From positions 177,501 through 241,500 of the forward strand of contig JAXRKP010000529.1 of the NCBI GenBank assembly GCA_037039925.1: 64,000 nt of DNA, in the 5' to 3' direction. Below the pieces are notes generated by a model. That model was not told the origin of the DNA, did no database searches, and worked only from the letters and a program-made list of their open reading frames with translations. Position 1 is the stretch's first letter. Each line of letters begins with the position of its first letter. Positions 60,271-64,000 of this stretch are shown here, one piece after another. Position numbers and translations under genes: made by a program. This DNA comes from Doris montereyensis. Lineage: Eukaryota > Mollusca > Gastropoda > Nudibranchia > Dorididae.

Positions 60271-60737
60271 TTTCTTTTTTTTTTGTTACAAACGTGGTGT
60301 CGGATATTGGAATTTTTAATAAGTGACAGCTAGCTAGTCTGGCAAACAATGGAATGGGAAAGTTCCTACATTCATTCCCATACCTCGTCTTGAATTCTCT
60401 TGGAATTCTCTTGGAACTAGAACTATCAGGTGTGTTGTCGCACTGCTGTGATTGCAACCAAATTGACAGCTTTCATGAGAAATTCCACCTATGAGCGACG
60501 CTTATTTAAGCCGATATATGAATGTATTTGTACTAATCAAGCATAGCGGAAACAATGAAAATGGTTTGAAAAGTTGGCAACAGTCATTTATAAGTTAGTC
60601 GTCTGTGCTTATGAATTTGTTCAGCTTTATTTTGGCAACCAAAGAAGGTTCTGGGCTGGTGTATTATTAAATAAAAAAATAAATAAAAAAGCAGAACAAA
60701 AAACAATTGGCGATGTTTATTGAGTAGGCTACACCAT

Positions 60738-60847
60738 AGTCTATGGTGTGAATAACTTTGGTTCTTTTCAGGGGGATCTATGCTGTCGGCTACACGTCTA
60801 TGGTGTGACTAACTTTGGTTCTATTCAGGGGGATCTGTGCCGTCGTG
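60738..60847 (+). repeat. Tandem duplication of about 54 bp covering a splice-acceptor-like site
   Basis: TCTATGGTGTGAATAACTTT...TTCAGGGGGATCT and TCTATGGTGTGACTAACTTT...TTCAGGGGGATCT follow one another. The second copy leads into the candidate exon. Confidence 0.9.
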
Positions 60848-60961
60848 ATAACATATGTTCACCTCGTCTACAGTATGAAAGTCGGGCTCTATTTGGGCGA
60901 CCAGATGAAGTATTCGCCCCCTGTGGTCATATCCAAGACTGACACTGATTGTGTATCCAGG
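60831..60961 (+). CDS. Candidate internal exon of an unrecognised gene
   Basis: After the acceptor ggttctattcag, an open frame reads GICAVVITYVHLVYSMKVGL, then YLGDQMKYSPPVVISKTD. It is richer in GC than its surroundings and has a hydrophobic N-terminal half. Donor choices are at 60951 (gtatcc) or 60962 (gttttt). The acceptor and first 17 or so bases are duplicated just upstream. I cannot name the protein, and the frame may be chance. Confidence 0.3.
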
Positions 60962-61019
60962 TTTTTAAAAAAAATATCTTGCTTGCTAACCGGATTTTCA
61001 AAAGTCAGTCCTTGAGGTC

Positions 61020-62220
61020 CTCAGTCCTTGAGGCCCTCACAGAAAGGAGGCATGACGTGAAGCAAAACTGTGTTTATATCGTGTGTCACAAAATTTTCTA
61101 CTGTGTGTTTCAAACCCTGTCTTATGTCATTCTGCGGTATTGTGATATGACCTCTGCAGTCAGTCATGTCTGTCTTATGTCTGAGGTACTTTTTTATGTC
61201 CCTCCCCTCCCTCCCTCCTCCCCAGCCCCACCCCCACTATTTAGCCATATTTTCTTCATCATAGGCACATGTGAAAAAATATTAGACAAATTTTGAGTTA
61301 AGTCAGGTTTTTATATTGATCAGTCATTTATTTGACATCTTATTACATATGATGTTTTTTGTGTTTTGTTTTGATTTTTAAATTTGTTTCTTGTTTTTGT
61401 GTTTGTTAAAGAGAATTAATAATGAGAGCTTGCTTTCCAGTAAACTTTCTTTTCCTTCTGATCTTCTAGTTCCATATCCCCCCCACCCCCACCCGCCCTG
61501 CCAATTCTCCCTCCTATTTGTATTACTTTAGTCACCTTATATATAAACACTTGCGTACTTTAATTTTTAGTCTATTTTCCTTTCACTTGTATGGACGTGA
61601 TTAATTTCCTTTGATCTAGTTTGCCTTTTATTTGTTCAGGTTTAGAAGAAATAAATTTGACTACGAAACTAATTTTTCCATCAATATAATTGCCTCCTGT
61701 AGAGAGGAGTGCAAATAATTAAGTGAAGAAAATCATTGAGAAAGAAATACAGAGGAAAAAAACCCAACAAAACAAAAGGAAAACAAAACCAGCTCTAATC
61801 TAATATTCAATTTTAATGTCTTTTGATACAAAGATGAATGTGAATGTTGTTTAAAATTGCCCCCCCCCCGCACATACACACACACACACACACACTTCCC
61901 AAACATGGTTTATTTATTGTGTTGTGATGATTTCCACATAAGTGTAGCATTCACCATCATAATATACTAAACAACGGATGCTCAATGCCCCAAATTTAAG
62001 AAGATATTCTGCCGAAATTCAATGCTATGAAAGTGAAATAAAGTTAAAGGGAAAAAAACAAACAAAAAATCCAATCATTGAAACATGTTTGCTTTCTTAT
62101 TTGGTTACTTCTAATTTTATTTTATCTTTTATGTTTTCTTTTCATCTTTTTTTCCCTTTGTGGTAGTCCCCTTACTCAATCTATTGTGTGTTTTGTGTGT
62201 ATGAAAAGAATGTGTCATCA
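61020..62220. other. No recognised feature
   Basis: C-rich stretches (61203-61240, 61479-61500, 61861-61900 with CA repeats) in AT-rich DNA. No gene supported. Confidence 0.45.
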
Positions 62221-62225
62221 GAATG

Positions 62226-63092
62226 TTAACACTCCTGTGTGTGTCACACAATGTGTCATACATAATGTTTTAACACTCCTGTGTGTGTCACACAATGTGT
62301 CATACATAATGTTTTAACACTCCTGTGTGTGTCACACAATGTGTCATACATAATGTTTTAACACTCCTGTGTGTGTCACACAATGTGTCATACATAATGT
62401 TTTAACACTCCTGTGTGTGTCACACAATGTGTCATACATAATGTTTTAACACTCCTGTGTGTGTTACACAATGTGTCATACATAATGTTTTAACACTCCT
62501 GTGTGTGTCACACAATGTGTCATACATAATGTTTTAACACTCCTGTGTGTGTCACACAATGTGTCATACATAATGTTTTAACACTCCTGTGTGTCACACA
62601 ATGTGTCAGTGTTTTAACACTATTGCATGTCACACAATGTGTCATACATAATGTTTTAACACTCCTGTGTGTCACACAATGTGTCAGTGTTTTAACACTA
62701 TTGCATGTCACACAATGTGTCATACATAATGTTTTAACACTCCTGTGTGTCACACAATGTGTCATAATGTTTTAACACTCCTGTGTGTCACACAATGTGT
62801 CATAATGTTTTAACATTCCTGTGTGTCACTTACATACTGTGTCAATGTTTTAACACTCCTGTGTGTCACTTACATACTGTGTCAATGTTTTAACACTCTT
62901 GTGTGTCACACTTGTGTGTCACTTACATACTGTGTCAATGTTTTAACACTCCTGTGTGTGTCACACAATGTGTCAGTGTTTTAACACTCCTGTGTGTCAC
63001 ACAATATGTCAGTGTTTTAACACTCCTGTGTGTGCACTCACATACTGTGTCAATGTTTTAACACTCCTGTGTGTGTCACACAATGTGTCTCA
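62226..63092. repeat. 44-bp minisatellite, about 20 units
   Basis: The unit is TGTTTTAACACTCCTGTGTG, then TGTCACACAATGTGTCATAC and ATAA. Eight near-identical 44-bp units lead, then shorter variants (about 33 and 42 bp) that alternate, then units with CACTTACATACTGTGTCA. Confidence 0.96.
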
Positions 63093-63149
63093 TAAAGTTT
63101 ATATTGTGGCTGCAATGGTCATGCCTCCCCGCTCTGTGAGTGTGTGCCT

Positions 63150-63373
63150 CAAGGACTGTAGTGTCAATGAAGGTGTAGGAATCTAGCACTTTCCATACCT
63201 TTGCATTTCTGGCGCCGTTTGTTTTGAAGGAATGTAGTGTCAATGAAGGTGTAGGAATCTAGCACTTTCCATACCTTTGCATTTCTGGCGCCGTTTGTTT
63301 TGAAGGACTATAGTGTCAATGAAGGTGTAGGAATCTAGCACTTTCCATACCTTTGCATTTCTGGCGCCGTTTT
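63150..63373. repeat. 76-bp tandem repeat, three units
   Basis: GTAGTGTCAATGAAGGTGTA, then GGAATCTAGCACTTTCCATA and CATTTCTGGCGCCGTT, three times, nearly identical. Confidence 0.97.
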
Positions 63374-63822
63374 ATTATTATGAAAATATCTACAAGTAGT
63401 CTATGAGCTATGTTGATAGTATTGATACAGTGTGTTCCTGTTACTATTAATGTATCTTAGGGGTAACAATATTAATATTATTAATAACATTATATTACTT
63501 CTGTGAAATACGGGTTGTCCAGGGTTGATCAACAACGTCACAAAACATCCTTCCCACTCCCAGCTAAAATGACTAAACAAAGAGGCCCCAAAAGAACCCC
63601 TCTCTCCACCTTAAATCATCACAACTAAGATCCGCCAATAAAGGTCCAAATAAATTCAAAAGCAAACTAAATCATTTCAGGCCCCCCCCCCCCCCCCTCC
63701 CCTCCCCTATATGTATCTCCCTCCAAGCAAATAACAATTTAATTCCAACAACAACACAAAAATCAAAAGTAAAAATGGCACAAAACAAAGCAAACCACAG
63801 ACACTTTTATACTTTTGTACCC
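63374..63822. other. No recognised feature
   Basis: AT-rich, with a C run at 63681-63697. No gene. Confidence 0.4.
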
Positions 63823-63823
63823 A

Positions 63824-63968
63824 GGTGGGGCATGCAGTTGAGAAATACCGGTGGGGCATGCAGTTGAGAAATACCGGTGGGGCATGCAGTTGAGAAATAC
63901 CAGTTGAGAAATACCGGGTGGGGCATGCAGTTGAGAAATACCGGGTGGGGCATGCAGTTGAGAAATAA
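63824..63968. repeat. 26-bp minisatellite, about five units
   Basis: GGTGGGGCATGCAGTTGAGA, then AATACC, repeated with one short partial unit at 63899-63915. Confidence 0.95.
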
Positions 63969-64000
63969 ATACCTGCACACACCGATGAAAATAATGCAAC

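Noticed and set aside
60840..60960. Minus-strand frame over the candidate exon (HTVDEVNICYHDG)
   Set aside because: No splice sites in the matching place; the plus-strand reading has an acceptor and better composition.
62226..63092. CRISPR-like array
   Set aside because: Units are head-to-tail with no distinct spacers, in an animal genome; it is a minisatellite.

Overview
The window is animal nuclear DNA: one long intron-rich gene set in a dense mixture of microsatellites, minisatellites and transposon remnants, with no bacterial-type gene organisation. The kinase sequence, the spliceosomal GT-AG introns, CFDP2-like endonuclease/reverse-transcriptase LINEs, tRNA-derived SINEs, piggyBac, pogo-like and hAT-like elements and huge (GA/CT)n arrays suggest a lophotrochozoan, probably a marine gastropod mollusc. 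The species assignment is inference only.

The main gene is a p70 ribosomal protein S6 kinase (S6K/RPS6KB) on the plus strand. Its 16 coding exons run from 26453 to 47577, each with a good splice site. The exons carry the TOS motif (FDLEL), glycine loop, catalytic and DFG loops, T-loop (THTFCGT), turn motif (QTPCDSP), hydrophobic motif (GFTYVAP) and a C-terminal tail ending near 47577. Six exons contain single-base deletions, about a dozen in total and mostly in short homopolymers. Every one is repaired by restoring one base, and the conserved protein then reappears. I read this as consensus error in a long-read assembly rather than a pseudogene, so short or broken ORFs elsewhere in the window should be judged with this in mind.

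A second, unrecognised gene appears on the minus strand near the left edge. A signal-peptide exon (4536 to 4458) and a phase-matched second exon (2397 to 2301) flank an intron that holds a 1.25-kb array of a 48-bp satellite. A candidate exon of a third gene lies at about 60831-60961 on the plus strand.

Layout: 1-600 LINE fragment interrupted by (GA)n; 659-1242 pogo-like MITE; 2100-4540 putative secreted-protein gene and satellite; 4810-7965 nearly full-length but decayed LINE; 8.7-8.9 kb foldback MITEs; 9.7-11 kb copy of a TIR element; 11.15-12.65 kb second LINE fragment; 12.7-13.9 kb AGATCTAG-rich DNA; 14-20.3 kb microsatellites, a diverged 180-bp repeat, a hAT-like transposase relic and a 326-bp duplication; 20.3-23.2 kb two minus-strand LINE fragments; 23.3-23.6 kb SINE; 26.45-47.58 kb S6K with introns loaded with TIR elements, SINEs, minisatellites and CT arrays; 47.6-54.8 kb downstream DNA with a LINE 3' end and a CT array; 54.87-56.04 kb an internally deleted piggyBac element with intact TTAA duplications; 58.8-60.3 kb SINE and hAT-like MITE; 62.2-64 kb three minisatellites.

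I see no operon, phage, CRISPR array or defence system. The most notable items are the S6K gene with its 26-nt microexon and start-stop uORF, the putative secreted-protein gene, and several transposons with intact ends and target-site duplications.
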